Assembly: GCF_034355335.1 (NCBI RefSeq) | Contig: NZ_CP136422.1 | Location: forward strand, 933,001-997,000 | Direction of reading: 5' to 3' | DNA: 64,000 bases | Source of the DNA: Blautia coccoides | GTDB taxonomy: Bacteria; Bacillota; Clostridia; Lachnospirales; Lachnospiraceae | Shown: positions 27,315-36,173 of the stretch, piece by piece | Position numbering within the stretch: position 1 is the first letter of the stretch | Layout of the letters: each line of letters opens with the position of its first letter | Position numbers and translations under genes: made by a program | The notes under the pieces: generated by a model | Seen by the model: the letters and a program-made list of their open reading frames with translations, nothing else | What the model was told of the DNA's origin: nothing | Database searches by the model: none

Positions 27315-28673
27315 ATGAAAAAGAGATTCCTTTGTCTCAGCCTTATTTTTGCACTGGCCGCAGCACAGGTAATGCCGGTAGCAGCTGCAAGAAAAGACGA
27401 AGTGCAGGCTGAAAAAGCAAACACACAGAGCAAACTGTCCGCAACAGAGAGCAAGGAAGCGGAGTTGGAAGAGAAAAAGAATAGCTTACTTGGAGAGATT
27501 GATTCTCTGGATCAGAATTTGGTTCAGGTAATCGCACAGATTGACATACTGAAAGGTGAAATCTCTGATAAAGAGGGCGCCATCACAGAAACAAAAGAGA
27601 ATTTAGCAGAAGCAGAAGCTGACCGCGATGAGCAGTATGCTGCAATGAAAAAAAGAATCCAGTATCTGTATGAGAACGGCGGAAGTGATGCATGGGCGCA
27701 GATGCTTCTGGAGGTCAACAGTATTACAGATTTGCTCAGCAAGGCCGAATACACAGAGAAAATGTATCAGTTTGACAGGGACGAGCTGGAGAAACTGAGA
27801 GATACCGTTCAGCAGGTAACTGACCTGGGGAATCAACTGGAGCAGGAAAAGGCTGAGCTGGAAGAGATGAAACAGGCTCAGGAAGACCAGCAGGTGAACT
27901 TAGAGGCAGCACTGGAAGAGAAAAAAGCCGTTGCTTCCGATTATGAGACTCAGATTGCAAATGTTCAGGCACAGGCAGATGAGTATAGAAGCCTGATCGA
28001 AGAGCAGAATGCAGAGCTTCAGAGAATCCAGGAAGAAGAAGCAAGACAGGCTGCTGAAGCTAAAAAGGCCAAAGAAAAAGCTGCAAAAGAAGCTGAGGCG
28101 GCTGCACAGAGACAGGCACAGCAGAATTCAGCTAATACAGAGAGCAATACAAATACCAACAATAACGGTAATACAAATAATAACAACAACAATGACGATG
28201 AAGAAGAGATAGAGACTCCAAGCAACAATGGCGGCGGCGGTAACAATTATGTGCCGGAACCGGAGACTCCATCCTATGAAGAGCCGGAAGAGGAACAGGG
28301 CGGCGGAAGCAGTGCCACTGGAGATGCAGTTGTTGCATATGCGAGCCAGTTTATCGGCAATCCTTATGTGTATGGCGGTAACAGCCTGACTAATGGTATT
28401 GACTGTTCAGGATTTACACAGCAGGTATTCGCTCATTTTGGTTATAGCATTTCCAGAACCAGTGATTCACAGGCTGGAGACGGACGCGGTATTTCTTATT
28501 CTCAGTCACGCGCAGGCGATATCATCGTTTATTCAGGACATGTTGCAATCCTGACAGGCGACGGCGGTATTGTACATGCATCCAACTCTGCACCGTATCC
28601 GCAGGGTGGAATTAAATATTCCAGCAATGCGTTGTATAGACCTTATATTGCAGTTAGACGTATTGTTAATTGA
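27315..28673 (+). CDS. Secreted NlpC/P60 peptidoglycan hydrolase, paralogue 2
   Basis: 452 residues, same architecture as the gene at 25555: signal peptide ending PVAAA, coiled coil (about 30-260), Asn-rich linker, then NlpC/P60 with IDCSGF, SGHVAI and VHAS. The signal-proximal, coil and catalytic regions are closely similar to paralogue 1 while the linkers differ in length and content (Gly and Asn runs here). GAGG precedes the ATG. It is expected to be exported and to hydrolyse peptidoglycan stem peptides. Confidence 0.93.
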   Translation: MKKRFLCLSLIFALAAAQVMPVAAARKDEVQAEKANTQSKLSATESKEAELEEKKNSLLGEIDSLDQNLVQVIAQIDILKGEISDKEGAITETKENLAEAEADRDEQYAAMKKRIQYLYENGGSDAWAQMLLEVNSITDLLSKAEYTEKMYQFDRDELEKLRDTVQQVTDLGNQLEQEKAELEEMKQAQEDQQVNLEAALEEKKAVASDYETQIANVQAQADEYRSLIEEQNAELQRIQEEEARQAAEAKKAKEKAAKEAEAAAQRQAQQNSANTESNTNTNNNGNTNNNNNNDDEEEIETPSNNGGGGNNYVPEPETPSYEEPEEEQGGGSSATGDAVVAYASQFIGNPYVYGGNSLTNGIDCSGFTQQVFAHFGYSISRTSDSQAGDGRGISYSQSRAGDIIVYSGHVAILTGDGGIVHASNSAPYPQGGIKYSSNALYRPYIAVRRIVN

Positions 28674-28690
28674 TTTTCGTACATAGTTTG

Positions 28691-28724
28691 GGACTCATGC
28701 TTTTGGGAGCATGGGTCCTTTTTT
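28691..28724 (+). terminator. Terminator after second NlpC/P60 gene
   Basis: GGACTCATGC pairs with GCATGGGTCC (one wobble) and is followed by TTTTTT. Confidence 0.85.
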
Positions 28725-28740
28725 GGTGGGATGGGGGGAC

Positions 28741-28951
28741 GGGGAATCGAAAGCATCCGGGGCCGGCAGGTGCCTGTATGGGGGGAGCGAAGCGTTCCGC
28801 TAGCCGGGGAGCTAACCTGCTCCCATTCACTAAATTCGTCGGCAATGGCCTCCTCATTAAGTGTATGGGGCAGGTGGATCTCCCCGACGCTCCACTGAAC
28901 ATCGCTCCCCCCATACAGGCACCTGCCGGCCCCGGATGCTTTCGATTCCCC
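28741..28951. repeat. 211-bp palindromic element with perfect 50-bp arms
   Basis: Bases 28741-28790 are the exact reverse complement of 28902-28951 (50 of 50). The intervening 111 bp also pairs in part: CGGGGAG with CTCCCCG, and CCTGCtCCCATtCACT with AGTGtATGGGgCAGG, leaving an apical loop near 28842. No credible gene is present; the open frames over it on both strands simply mirror one another. Much more GC-rich than its surroundings. It may be a non-autonomous mobile element or a very large transcript hairpin. Confidence 0.85.
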
Positions 28952-29200
28952 TGGGGGATTAGGGCGGAAGACTGAGAGAGAAAAGATAAAAACATAAAAG
29001 ATAAAAATATAAAAGAAAAAAGATAAAATATAGAGGTTGATAATAAAAATTCAAAACTGGGGGTTTTAATGTGGAGCAAAATGGTATATATTTTGATTAT
29101 GAGGGATATAGGTAAATAAGAATTTCTTTTTTGGGAGTTTTGGAATATAATGGGGTTGTGGGGTAAGACTGATAATAAAGAGAGAAAGAAGGTATAGGAG

Positions 29201-31726
29201 TTGAAAACATTGGAGCTTAGAAAGAATTTTTATTGGACAGGTATTGTGGATGCGGACTTGCGGGTGTTTGATATTATTATGTATACGGAGTTCGGCACTA
29301 CATATAACTCTTATGTGCTGAAAGCAGGAGATAAGACGGTTTTGTTTGAGACCGCTAAGGTGAAGTTCTGGGATGAGTATTTGGAGAAGGTGCAGGAGAT
29401 CACAGCGGTTGATAAGATTGATTATCTGGTTGTGAGTCATACGGAGCCGGACCATGCGGGAAGTATTGAGAATCTGCTGAAGCTGAACCCTGGGCTTAAA
29501 ATTGTGGCAACGGGTTGTGCCCTTGGGTTTCTGAAGGAGATTGTAAATGGTGATTTTACCGGTATTGCGGTGAAGGATAATGAGATTATGAAGATTGGGG
29601 ACAAGACTCTGCAGTTCCTTGTGGTGCCTAATCTGCATTGGCCGGATACTATGTATACCTATATTGAGGAAGAACAGATTCTGGTTACCTGTGATTCTTT
29701 TGGGTCTCATTATGGATTTGAAGATGTACTGTCAAGTAAGGTAACGGATAGAGAAGGGTATATGCGGGCAACAAAATATTATTTTGACTGTATTTTGGGA
29801 CCGTTTAAACCTTATATGCTGAAAGCGCTGGAAAGGGTACGGAAGCTGGATGTGTCCATGATCTGTACCGGACATGGACCGGTGCTGGATGATAAGCTTG
29901 AACAGATGTATGATATTTATGAGGAATGGTGCACAGTTGTGAATCCTAACAGCACGAAAACCGTGATCATCCCTTATGTAAGCGCTTATGGATATACAAA
30001 GATGCTGGCAGAGAGGATTGCCAAGGGCGTGGAGGACAGCGGGGATATTGCTGTGCGCAGCTATGACCTGGTGGATGCTGAGCAGGAGAAGGTGCTGGAG
30101 GAACTGGGATTTGCGGATGGTATCCTTTTTGGTACTCCCACTATTTTGGGGGAGGCTTTGAAGCCTATTTGGGATTTGTTGATCTCTATGTATCCTGTGA
30201 CACATGGGAAAAAGCTGGCAAGCGCATTCGGCAGTTATGGATGGAGCGGTGAAGGCGTGCCTCATGTGATGGAGCGGCTGGAACAGCTTCGGATGAGGAC
30301 CATTGACGGTTTTCGCGTGCGTTTTAAACCGAGTGAGGCAGATTTGATCGATGCCTATGACTTTGGTTATAATTTTGGATGTACGCTCCAGGACAAGGAA
30401 AATGAGAGAAAGTCAGGCAGAAGCAGGCTGGTGAAGTGCCTGGTATGCGGTGCTATTTTTGATTCCTCTATTGATATTTGTCCGGTCTGCGGAGTTGGCA
30501 GAGAACATTTTGTTCCGGTGGAAGAGGAAGAAAATACGTTTAGCCGGGATACAAAGGATTTCTATCTCATTCTGGGAAATGGTGCTGCGGGGATCAGCGC
30601 GGCGGAAGCTATCAGGCAGAGGGATAAGACAGGGTCTATCACCATGATTTCCAATGAAATATACAGTACCTATAATAGGCCAATGCTGACAAAATCTATT
30701 ATGGCGGATTTGAATGCTGATCAGATTGCTGTGCATGAGACTTCATGGTATGAGGAGAACAGAGTATTCCAGATCCTGGGCCGCCGGGTGGATAGAATCG
30801 ATACAGACAGCAAAGAAGTCGTTCTGGATGACGGTATGAAATTGAAATATACTAAGCTTATCTACGCTCTGGGATCGGAATGCTTTGTGCCGCCTATCAA
30901 GGGTGCGGATAAGAAGAATGTATTTGCTGTCCGCAGGCTGGATGACACCAAAAAGATAGCAGATGTGCTTCCTCAGGTGAAGAATGTGATAGTCATCGGC
31001 GGTGGTGTGCTGGGGCTGGAAGCTGCGTGGGAGCTGAAGAAAGCGAAATGCCATGTGACTGTGCTGGAGCTTGCGCCTGTTATAATGGGACGCCAGTTGG
31101 ATGAGCCTGCAGCCGAGCTTCTGAAGAAGATAAGTGAGAACCAGGATATCGAAATCCGTACCGGCGTTAAGATCGCAGCTATTGAAGGGGATGATTTTGT
31201 CTCTGGAATCCGTATGGAAGATGGGGAAGTTCTTCCGGCTGATATGGTAGTGGTTTCCTGCGGAGTAAGGGCCAACACCGCGGTGGCAAAGGATGCAGGG
31301 ATTGAAGTGGAGCGCTCTGTTGTTGTCAATGCGAAAATGGAAACGAATGTGGAAGACATTTATGCGTGTGGTGACTGTGCCCAGTATCAGGGTATCAATT
31401 ACGGACTATGGAGCCAGGCTGTGGAACAGGGTAAGACTGCAGGAGCTAATGCTGCAGGGGATGATCTGGAATATGAGACAGTATCAGCAGCTCTTAACTT
31501 CCATGGAATGGGGACCGCGCTCTTCGCGGCAGGAGATAATGGGAAAAATCCCAATCTGATCTATAAGACCGTAGAGTTTAAGGATATGGGGAAAAAACAG
31601 TATCAGAAATTCTATTTCCTGAATAACAGGCTCTGTGGTGTCATCTTGATCGGTGATGTAAGCCGTCTGGCAGAGATGACAGAAGCTCTGGAAAAACATG
31701 CGACTTATCAGGAAGTGATGAAATAA
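29201..31726 (+). CDS. Flavodiiron protein fused to rubredoxin and NADH:rubredoxin reductase
   Basis: 841 residues in four modules: metallo-beta-lactamase-like diiron domain (about 1-250, with HTEPDHAGS, the H-x-E-x-D-H diiron motif), flavodoxin domain (about 255-390), rubredoxin knuckles (CLVCG at about 409 and CPVCG), and an FAD/NAD(P)H reductase (about 445-841, with GNGAAGISAAEAIR and IGGGVLGLEAAWELKKA). Such a chain can pass electrons from NADH to O2 or NO within one polypeptide, giving water or N2O without radicals. Start is TTG; 29201 (AAGAAGG upstream) and 29210 (AGGAG 9 nt upstream) are both possible. Cytosolic oxygen defence in an anaerobe. Confidence 0.94.
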   Translation: MKTLELRKNFYWTGIVDADLRVFDIIMYTEFGTTYNSYVLKAGDKTVLFETAKVKFWDEYLEKVQEITAVDKIDYLVVSHTEPDHAGSIENLLKLNPGLKIVATGCALGFLKEIVNGDFTGIAVKDNEIMKIGDKTLQFLVVPNLHWPDTMYTYIEEEQILVTCDSFGSHYGFEDVLSSKVTDREGYMRATKYYFDCILGPFKPYMLKALERVRKLDVSMICTGHGPVLDDKLEQMYDIYEEWCTVVNPNSTKTVIIPYVSAYGYTKMLAERIAKGVEDSGDIAVRSYDLVDAEQEKVLEELGFADGILFGTPTILGEALKPIWDLLISMYPVTHGKKLASAFGSYGWSGEGVPHVMERLEQLRMRTIDGFRVRFKPSEADLIDAYDFGYNFGCTLQDKENERKSGRSRLVKCLVCGAIFDSSIDICPVCGVGREHFVPVEEEENTFSRDTKDFYLILGNGAAGISAAEAIRQRDKTGSITMISNEIYSTYNRPMLTKSIMADLNADQIAVHETSWYEENRVFQILGRRVDRIDTDSKEVVLDDGMKLKYTKLIYALGSECFVPPIKGADKKNVFAVRRLDDTKKIADVLPQVKNVIVIGGGVLGLEAAWELKKAKCHVTVLELAPVIMGRQLDEPAAELLKKISENQDIEIRTGVKIAAIEGDDFVSGIRMEDGEVLPADMVVVSCGVRANTAVAKDAGIEVERSVVVNAKMETNVEDIYACGDCAQYQGINYGLWSQAVEQGKTAGANAAGDDLEYETVSAALNFHGMGTALFAAGDNGKNPNLIYKTVEFKDMGKKQYQKFYFLNNRLCGVILIGDVSRLAEMTEALEKHATYQEVMK

Positions 31727-31738
31727 TAATTGTGAGAA

Positions 31739-31774
31739 AACCAGGCATGGGAGTGTATCCATGCCTGGTTTTTT
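31739..31774. terminator. Bidirectional terminator
   Basis: A perfect 12-bp stem, AACCAGGCATGG with CCATGCCTGGTT, has an 8-nt loop and T-runs usable on both strands; it lies between the convergent flavodiiron and HAD genes. Confidence 0.85.
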
Positions 31775-31780
31775 CGGCTT

Positions 31781-32425
31781 TTAAAGGGAAATGTGAGAGG
31801 TTATATACTCTTTTAGATCAGCTATGCTGTAAAATACATGGTCCGGATTTTCCTGTGATATCATCTCTTTTTCGGCGCTGTCCCCCCATAAGGCAGACAG
31901 GCATGTGACACCGGCTTTATGACATTCTTTGATGTCTGATGCTGTATCGCCTATGTATACCAGATCAGAGGGGGATAAACCGTATTTTCTGAGCAGAAAA
32001 AGCATGGATTCCGCCTTAGTGTTTCTTGTCTCGCCGCCGGTGAGAATGTCTGAGAATACATTGTCCAGTCCCCATTGGTTTAATGTGATAGAGCAGCTTT
32101 CAGAGCCTTTCCCAGTGATGAGTGAGACTGTGACACCATTGGCCTTTAGATATTGAATAAGTGCTGGGATTCCATCATAGGGGGCCGGGCAGGTGTGATG
32201 GATTTTCTTATAAAGTTTGTGAAAATCTTGCAGTGCCGGTTCCCATTTATCACCCACGATTTTTTTCATCATTCCGGCTTCGTTTAAGCCAAATGTACTG
32301 GCAATCTCCTCATAGCTCAGTTCGCGTGCCAAATAGGGTGTGATGGAGGCGCGAAATGCCTTCAGGCACATTGGAAGCGTATTTCCCAGAGTGCCGTCCA
32401 GATCAAATGCTGTCAGTTTAATCAT
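31781..32425 (-). CDS. HAD-family hydrolase (phosphoglycolate-phosphatase-like)
   Basis: 214 residues from the ATG at 32425 (GGTGAT upstream; a start at 32437 adds four residues and is also possible). Motif I AFDLDGTL near the N-terminus, motif II in VSLITGKGS, Lys in TKAES, and motif IV VYIGDTASDIKECHKAG are all present, so it should be an active phosphatase. The cap lies between motifs I and II as in Gph/PgmB-type enzymes. The start overlaps the upstream acetyltransferase by 8 bp, showing one transcript. The substrate is unknown. Confidence 0.9.
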   Translation of the reverse strand: MIKLTAFDLDGTLGNTLPMCLKAFRASITPYLARELSYEEIASTFGLNEAGMMKKIVGDKWEPALQDFHKLYKKIHHTCPAPYDGIPALIQYLKANGVTVSLITGKGSESCSITLNQWGLDNVFSDILTGGETRNTKAESMLFLLRKYGLSPSDLVYIGDTASDIKECHKAGVTCLSALWGDSAEKEMISQENPDHVFYSIADLKEYITSHISL

Positions 32426-33020
32426 CTGTATCACCATTTATCTTTCTGATCATTTTGCATGGATTCCCCGCAGCTACACAGTTGGGTGGGATGTCTTTGG
32501 TGACAACGCTTCCGGCGCCAATGACGGAACCATCCCCAATGGTAACACCCGGCAGTACAATAACGCCGCCGCCAAGCCAACAGCCGTTTCCTATTTTGAT
32601 GGGAAGGGCATAGGTACGGCAGAAATATGAATCTGTCTGATCTGTCCAGCCGGGAGTGAGCCTTTCGGAGAGTTCAACCGGGTGGGTGGCTGTGTAGAGC
32701 TGGACATTGGATGCGATGAGCACATTGTTGCCAATCTCGATTTTGCTGCAGTCCACAAAAGTACAATTCATATTTACAGAGACATTGTTTCCAATATGGA
32801 TATTTCGGCCGTAATCACAGAGGAAAGGGAGTCCTACAGAGACGTTTGTACCCATACTGCCCAATAATTGTTTTAGAATCTCTGTTTTCTTCTGCTTTTG
32901 GTCATAGGCCAGAGCATTATATTCTGCGAGCAGCTTTCTGGAAGTCTTTTTAAACTCCAGGAATATTTTGTCGTGGCAGTTGTAGTATTGGCCTGCCATA
33001 CATTTTTCTAATTCGTTCAT
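32418..33020 (-). CDS. Sugar O-acetyltransferase (maltose/galactoside acetyltransferase family)
   Basis: 200 residues from the ATG at 33020, chosen for AGGAGGTG just upstream; the frame runs further up without a site. It has an N-terminal Mac domain (MNELEKCMAGQYYNCHD) and a left-handed beta-helix of hexapeptide repeats (INIGNNV-type turns and the CWLGGGVIVLPGVTIGDGSVIG block), with the His in ATHPVE near the active site. The family moves acetyl from acetyl-CoA to a sugar 6-OH. It is coupled to the HAD phosphatase. Confidence 0.92.
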   Translation of the reverse strand: MNELEKCMAGQYYNCHDKIFLEFKKTSRKLLAEYNALAYDQKQKKTEILKQLLGSMGTNVSVGLPFLCDYGRNIHIGNNVSVNMNCTFVDCSKIEIGNNVLIASNVQLYTATHPVELSERLTPGWTDQTDSYFCRTYALPIKIGNGCWLGGGVIVLPGVTIGDGSVIGAGSVVTKDIPPNCVAAGNPCKMIRKINGDTDD

Positions 33021-33121
33021 GATACACCTCCTGACCCTATAGTAGAATAAATATTGTTCCGTTTCAAGTAACAGGCTGTTTCCTTTGTGCAACAGTTCAG
33101 TTTGTCTGAAACGCTGCCCTT

Positions 33122-33835
33122 TTACAGTCTCTGCGCCAGAGCTTCCATGACAAAAAGAACAGGAACCTGTGTGGCTGCGTTGTATCCGCCGTGGATTCGC
33201 TTGGATTTCATATTACAGCAAAAATTCCAGTCTGACATTTTTTCCAGGGTGGAACCTGGCAGATTGGTGACGCTTAATATCAGACATTCTTTTTGACGGA
33301 ATTTCTGGACTAATTCTATAATTTCTTTTGTTTCTCCACTTTCAGAGAGTACGATCACGGCAGCAAAGCTGCAGGTAAAGGTCTCCACCGGATAATAAGT
33401 GTCCTCAAGGCTTACGGAAAATTTCCCTAAGTTAGAAAAGTATCTGGCGCCGTATCTGGCCAGGCTTCCGGAGGAGCCCATGCCGACGAAGATAACATAA
33501 TCTGCGGTATTTAACAGCTCCACAGCTATTTCCAGCTTTTTTTCAAAGGCACTGGAGTTTACTCTGCAAAAAAAGAAGGAGAGTTCCTGTGAGTCCGCCA
33601 TCGGGGTGTGTGTTTTTAAGACATTTGTTTCGGTTTTTAAGGCATTTTTAAAATCAGAGTATCCTTCAAATTTGTTCTTGTTAAAAAAGCGGAGGAGAGT
33701 AGCCGAGGATACATGGGTTTCCCCTGCCAGCTCGCGGATTGTCATATATTGGATCTTGTCTAAGTTGGATAGTATATATTTATAGATGTGCATGTCGGTT
33801 TCATTGTATTTTTGGATGTCTTCGTAGGAAAACAT
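33122..33835 (-). CDS. RpiR/MurR-family transcriptional regulator
   Basis: 237 residues from the ATG at 33835 with AAAGGAG 8 nt upstream; a longer frame to 33874 lacks a site. N-terminal RpiR helix-turn-helix (MTIRELAGETHVSSATLLRFF) and C-terminal SIS sugar-phosphate isomerase-like domain (about 100-225, IFVGMGSSGSLARYGARYF and VIVLSESGETKEI). Such regulators sense phosphosugars. It lies 101 bp upstream of the acetyltransferase-HAD pair on the same strand and may control it. Confidence 0.9.
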   Translation of the reverse strand: MFSYEDIQKYNETDMHIYKYILSNLDKIQYMTIRELAGETHVSSATLLRFFNKNKFEGYSDFKNALKTETNVLKTHTPMADSQELSFFFCRVNSSAFEKKLEIAVELLNTADYVIFVGMGSSGSLARYGARYFSNLGKFSVSLEDTYYPVETFTCSFAAVIVLSESGETKEIIELVQKFRQKECLILSVTNLPGSTLEKMSDWNFCCNMKSKRIHGGYNAATQVPVLFVMEALAQRL

Positions 33836-34290
33836 AGGAATTCTCCTTTCAGTGAGGTGAGGGGTATCTGGCATGATGCTTTATCTTAGGATACCATAAA
33901 AGTTTGTGGGGATAAATGGCAGCTTCATCATTAAAGAACAATTAAATGAATAGAAGGATATTAAATTTAGAAAGGCTATTTAGCTGAAGTATAAGAGGAA
34001 CCAGGAACAATTGTGTAAAATTGTGTAATTTGTAGGTGCGAAAAACTGGTAAATAGTGTAAAATATACTATAAATAGACGCAAATCATATCTGTTTATTG
34101 TAAAAAATGATAGATTTGTGGGTTGTATTAATATCAGATTGTGGAACTACGCATATGGAAAATTCTATAATGTCTCCTGGATTATAAAAGATATGTGGAA
34201 TATGACATGATAAAAAAATGATCAGATTAAAGGAGCTTCTTGTATAATTCAAATATAAGGAATTCCGAGAAAGAAGGTTGAGAAAAAAAT
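33836..34290. other. AT-rich spacer, no gene seen
   Basis: About 450 bp of AT-rich sequence upstream of the IS110-type transposase. I see no coding region or RNA gene. Part of it may be the left end of the insertion sequence, whose border I could not fix. Confidence 0.4.
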
Positions 34291-34363
34291 ACCTCAGAGT
34301 AAAATAAGATTACTGACTTTGGACGGTTAGTAAAAAATCTTATTAAACAGTGAGGTACTTGAA

Positions 34364-35653
34364 ATGAATTATAACACACAGAACGCAAAAATTGCATCTA
34401 TTACGGAAAAGACTTTAATCGTTGGTATTGATGTGGGAAGTGAAACCCATTATGCAAGAGCTTTCGGCTGGCGCAATTATGAGTACTCAAAGAAACCGTT
34501 TGCCTTCAGCAACGATGAAGCTGGATTTTCCTCATTCAAAGACTGGATGGACGATATAGCAGAGAAACATGGGATGGAAGCTGTGATTCCGGGAATGGAA
34601 CCAACCGGTCACTACTGGCTGAACCTTGGAGCGTACCTGCAGGAACAGGGAATGAAGCCGGTACATGTGAATCCGCATCATGTCAAGAAGTCTAAAGAAC
34701 TGGATGACAATAATCCGAGTAAGAATGACCGTAAAGATCCAAAAACAATTGCAGGTCTGGTAAATGAAGGAAGATTTTCATATCCATATATTCCAACCGG
34801 GATTTATGCAGAAATTAGAAATTTGTCCAACCTTCGTATTCAGACACAGGAAGAGATTACAAGAATCAAAAACAGGATCGCCCGCTGGTTCAGCATCTAT
34901 TTTCCAGAGATCAAAGACGTTTACAGGAATCCGGATGCAGTAAGCGGACTGATGGTAATCAAACAGGCACCATTGCCCTGCGATATCAAAGAGCTTGGCG
35001 TGGATGGTGTTAATAAGATATGGAGAGATGCAAGGCTGAAAGGCGCTGGGATAAAGAGGGCAACGACCCTGGTAACCGCAGCGGAGCACAGCATCGGAAA
35101 TACGGAAGCACCAAGAAGTGCCAGGAAAGAGATCCGAAACCTGTTGAATGACTACGAAATATATAAGAATCGTATGGATGAACTTATGGAAGAGATAGAG
35201 GAAACACTTTCTGAGATTGCCTATATAGATAAGCTGATGGAGATCAATGGGATTGGAATAAAAACGGTAAGCTGCTTTATTGCAGAGGTTGGAGACATTG
35301 GACGTTTTGATAATCCAAAGCAGGTGCAGAAACTGGCAGGATATGCTATTGTCGCAGACAGCTCCGGAAAGCATAATGGAGAAAGTCGTATCAGCCACAG
35401 GGGAAGAAAGCGTTTGAGATATGCGCTGTATGAAGCTGCGATATCGGTGATTGGGAAAAATAAAGAATTTAAAGAGATCCATTGTTATTACAGGACGAGG
35501 GAAAAGAATCCCCTGAAGAAGATGCAGTCGGTGATAGCGGTGGCATGTAAACTGATCCGGATATTTTATACAATACTAACAAAAGGCATAGAGTATGACG
35601 GTCAGAAGATGTTAAGTGACATTGTAAGACCTAAAATGCAGCCAGCAGCATAA
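34364..35653 (+). CDS. IS110-family DEDD transposase/recombinase
   Basis: 429 residues. The N-terminal RuvC-like domain has the acidic set: GIDVGSETH (Asp about residue 24), GMEPTGHYW (Glu) and NDRKDPKTIAGL (Asp pair). The C-terminal Tnp_IS110/IS116 domain has MEINGIGIKTVSCFIAEVGDIGRF and the catalytic-serine region ADSSGKHNGESRISHRGRKRLR. Both catalytic regions look intact. In this family recombination is directed by an element-encoded bridge RNA; here the 3' side has the longer non-coding segment, as in the IS1111 group. Confidence 0.93.
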   Translation: MNYNTQNAKIASITEKTLIVGIDVGSETHYARAFGWRNYEYSKKPFAFSNDEAGFSSFKDWMDDIAEKHGMEAVIPGMEPTGHYWLNLGAYLQEQGMKPVHVNPHHVKKSKELDDNNPSKNDRKDPKTIAGLVNEGRFSYPYIPTGIYAEIRNLSNLRIQTQEEITRIKNRIARWFSIYFPEIKDVYRNPDAVSGLMVIKQAPLPCDIKELGVDGVNKIWRDARLKGAGIKRATTLVTAAEHSIGNTEAPRSARKEIRNLLNDYEIYKNRMDELMEEIEETLSEIAYIDKLMEINGIGIKTVSCFIAEVGDIGRFDNPKQVQKLAGYAIVADSSGKHNGESRISHRGRKRLRYALYEAAISVIGKNKEFKEIHCYYRTREKNPLKKMQSVIAVACKLIRIFYTILTKGIEYDGQKMLSDIVRPKMQPAA

Positions 35654-35659
35654 AGAGAA

Positions 35660-36010
35660 AGAAACAGTGAATCATGGCCGGTCTGAGCCTTTGAAAGGAA
35701 AGAATGGAAGGCTGAGGCCAGCCATGATAGCTGGAAGAAACAAGTAAATGGAATGTAACAGGAAAACGTCCACCGAGAGGTGCTGTTGCAGGAAAAAGTC
35801 AGTAATAAAAAAACAAAGAATGGAGCCAGTAGTCGGCAGGAATATTCACCAGAGGGCATGACCCTGTAAAGGAGCTGAGCTGACACCCTGGTTATGGACA
35901 GGCGGGACGAGAGAAGTTAGGACTCAGCAATGGTCTGATGATCCTGGTAGACATGGGAGGTTCGCTGCCGTAGATGGATGGGTACACACAAGGCCATGTA
36001 GAACGAAAAG
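35660..36010 (+). ncRNA. Candidate bridge RNA region of the IS110/IS1111 element
   Basis: Non-coding tail after the transposase. At its start ATCATGGC (35671) pairs with GCCATGAT (35721) and, inside a symmetric 7-nt internal loop, AGCCTT (35686) pairs with AAGGCT (35708). Stems with internal loops are how bridge RNAs present target- and donor-binding guides. Further small hairpins follow (CACC-gaga-GGTG and AGGG-catga-CCCT). RNA limits and guide assignments are inference. Confidence 0.4.
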
Positions 36011-36173
36011 AGAAGACGTTTTATTTTGTGCACCCAAAATCCACTACTTTCGTACCAGATACAGAGAAATGTCCATTCCAATGGTTCTTTCTTCTGAGAT
36101 ATTTATTGATGAAACATTAAAAAATCCTTGATTTTCAAGGAAAAAAGACTTGACTATATAGGGAGGAAATACT

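Larger units (their letters stand above)
34291..36060 (+). mobile_element. IS110/IS1111-type insertion sequence (borders approximate)
   Basis: Contains a complete DEDD transposase (34364-35653), a short 5' non-coding part with a hairpin (AATAAGATT with AATCTTATT at about 34303-34349) and a long 3' non-coding part with structured sequence. Members of this family lack conventional terminal repeats and target duplications, so the ends cannot be read off a single copy. It sits directly upstream of the CRISPR effector operon. Confidence 0.65.

Noticed and set aside
28666..29079. Open frames on both strands across the palindrome
   Set aside because: Their peptides mirror one another because the DNA is palindromic; no ribosome site or known product.
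29738..30265. Long minus-strand frames inside the flavodiiron gene
   Set aside because: Shadows of a clearly coding plus strand with all four expected domains.
35602..35886. 94-residue minus-strand frame in the tail of the IS110-type element
   Set aside because: It overlaps the end of the transposase and the structured non-coding part; no start signal.
33836..36173. Possible CRISPR array near the cas genes
   Set aside because: I looked for regularly spaced direct repeats of 25-40 nt here, in the spaces between the cas genes and at 46030-46100 and found none.
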